Part shown: one piece after another, positions 63,092-64,000 of the stretch | How the letters are laid out: each line of letters opens with the position of its first letter | Numbering within the stretch: the stretch's first letter is position 1 | Source: Spirosoma profusum | Lineage (GTDB): Bacteria; Bacteroidota; Bacteroidia; Cytophagales; Spirosomataceae | Direction: 5' to 3' | Length of the DNA: 64,000 nt | NCBI RefSeq assembly: GCF_014699005.1 | Contig: NZ_JACWZY010000001.1 | Coordinates: 248,001-312,000, forward strand | Position numbers and translations under genes: made by a program | Notes under the pieces: generated by a model | The model's database searches: none | What the model was told of the DNA's origin: nothing | What the model saw: only the letters and a program-made list of their open reading frames with translations

Positions 63092-64000
63092 TTATTCTGT
63101 GCGAATACTTTTTGCAGGGTCAGCCATTGCCGCCCGCAGGGATACCCGACCGACCGTCAACAACGTAATACCCGAAACTAATGCCAGCGTAAGCGCAAAT
63201 ACCCACCAGCCGAGATCAATGCGGTAGGCGTAACTTTGCAGCCAGCCATTCATCAGAAACCAGCCAACTGGAGCAGCGAGTACAAAGCCGATAACCAGAA
63301 GCCACGTAAACTCACGCCCGAAAAGCCAGATCAGTTGTTGAACACTGGCTCCCAGCACTTTCCGGACGCCGATTTCCTTCTGCCGGGTTTCGGCCATAAA
63401 CAGCACCAGACCATATAAACCCAGACAGCCGATCAGGATGGCTACCAGCGAGAAAATCTGTGCCAGAGAAAGTAGAATCCGTTCCGTTACATAAAAATTG
63501 TCCAGTTGTTCGTCCACAAACGAAGCTTTGAAAACGTATTCCGGAAAGAGTTCATTCCAGGTCTGATCGATGGTAGACATTGTGGCCGTTACGTTGGTGG
63601 GGTCGATACGTAGCGCGGCCATATCGTTCTCTTTGTAATAATTCAACAGCACCAGCGGCTGAAGACCGATACGTAGTTCGCCCATATAAAAATCATGCAC
63701 GACACCAACAACGGTTCGGTCGGCGCCCCAGATATTGAGTCGTTTGCCCAGCACGCTATTGGCAGACGGTACGCCTAATTGCTTCACCATCGTTTCGTTC
63801 ACAATCACCTCATTATTCGTGGTGTCGTTGTTGCGGAAATTTCGTCCGGTAAGCAGTTTTATGTCAAACACCGACAGGTAATTCATGTCGCCCACCTTCA
63901 CACGAGTCTGAAATTTCTCAGGCTGTGTGTGGGTGTCGAACGTAAACGGTAACGGCGGGCGATGGGGCGCAGCTGGTGGCTCAACCCCCAACGTAACATC
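63092..64000 (-). CDS. MacB/FtsX-type ABC transporter permease (5' end missing)
   Basis: The frame is open through the right edge, so only the C-terminal about 303 residues are seen. It has the periplasmic MacB-core part (VNETMVKQLGVPSANSVLGKR, VGVVHDFYMG) and the FtsX permease domain with three membrane helices and the family signature AETRQKEIGVRKVLGAS, ending DPAKSIRTE. Such eight- or four-helix permeases in Cytophagales come in large paralogous sets and are usually standalone genes without a nearby ATPase. The substrate is unknown. Confidence 0.9.
   Translation of the reverse strand, partial: DVTLGVEPPAAPHRPPLPFTFDTHTQPEKFQTRVKVGDMNYLSVFDIKLLTGRNFRNNDTTNNEVIVNETMVKQLGVPSANSVLGKRLNIWGADRTVVGVVHDFYMGELRIGLQPLVLLNYYKENDMAALRIDPTNVTATMSTIDQTWNELFPEYVFKASFVDEQLDNFYVTERILLSLAQIFSLVAILIGCLGLYGLVLFMAETRQKEIGVRKVLGASVQQLIWLFGREFTWLLVIGFVLAAPVGWFLMNGWLQSYAYRIDLGWWVFALTLALVSGITLLTVGRVSLRAAMADPAKSIRTE

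Overview
The window looks like chromosome of a Spirosoma-like member of the Bacteroidota (order Cytophagales). The evidence is a SprF/PorP protein and a type B C-terminal domain of the type IX secretion system (T9SS), giant Cys-rich repeat adhesins, a PafA-type phosphatase, XylR/AraC and LytTR regulators, MacB/FtsX-like permeases, DUF4097 and PA14-OmpA proteins, and starts without clear Shine-Dalgarno sites. No rRNA, tRNA, CRISPR array, integrase or intact insertion sequence was seen.

Layout. 1-10.7 kb: a surface-adhesion cassette made of a giant repeat protein (5' end outside the window), a small T9SS-sorted protein with a possibly cohesin-like domain, and SprF. 10.7-16.4 kb: an AT-richer stretch with two unrecognised genes, a LytTR response regulator, a TPR sensor kinase and long noncoding gaps. 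16.4-23.3 kb: three tandem paralogous secreted propeller plus alpha-helical proteins. 23.5-32.6 kb: a DinB/BstA-like protein, a five-gene minus-strand operon for sugar or sugar-acid conversion (HUMPS-family enzyme, zinc-type dehydrogenase, SDR, TIM-barrel isomerase, Gfo/Idh/MocA), and a divergent HpcH/HpaI aldolase plus a large membrane protein. 32.8-49.7 kb: phosphodiesterase, purple-acid-type phosphatase, two HGSNAT-like acyltransferases, a XylR-type regulator, sugar permease, PafA-type phosphatase, ROK kinase, GH20 hexosaminidase, an unassigned glycosidase-like protein, an Rpn pseudogene and a GH43/GH130-like propeller. 49.7-54.1 kb: a giant SdrD-B/DUF11 secreted protein. 54.3-58.7 kb: a four-gene cluster led by a DUF805-FAD oxidase fusion. 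58.9-64 kb: a small membrane protein, a DUF4097 protein, two PA14-OmpA paralogs, and an ABC permease running off the right edge.

Taken together, 16.4-49.7 kb reads as a glycan and phosphoglycan scavenging region without SusC/SusD: secreted or lipid-anchored hydrolases and phosphatases release sugars, an MFS permease and ROK kinase take up and phosphorylate them, and the oxidoreductase/isomerase/HUMPS/aldolase set could process an unusual sugar or sugar acid. The substrate cannot be read from sequence.

At DNA level two things stand out. The motif ACGTAGC / GCTACGT is very frequent in all reading frames and both orientations. Several families of long, near-perfect intergenic palindromes punctuate gene borders. 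All functions are by recognition from sequence; no database search was run.
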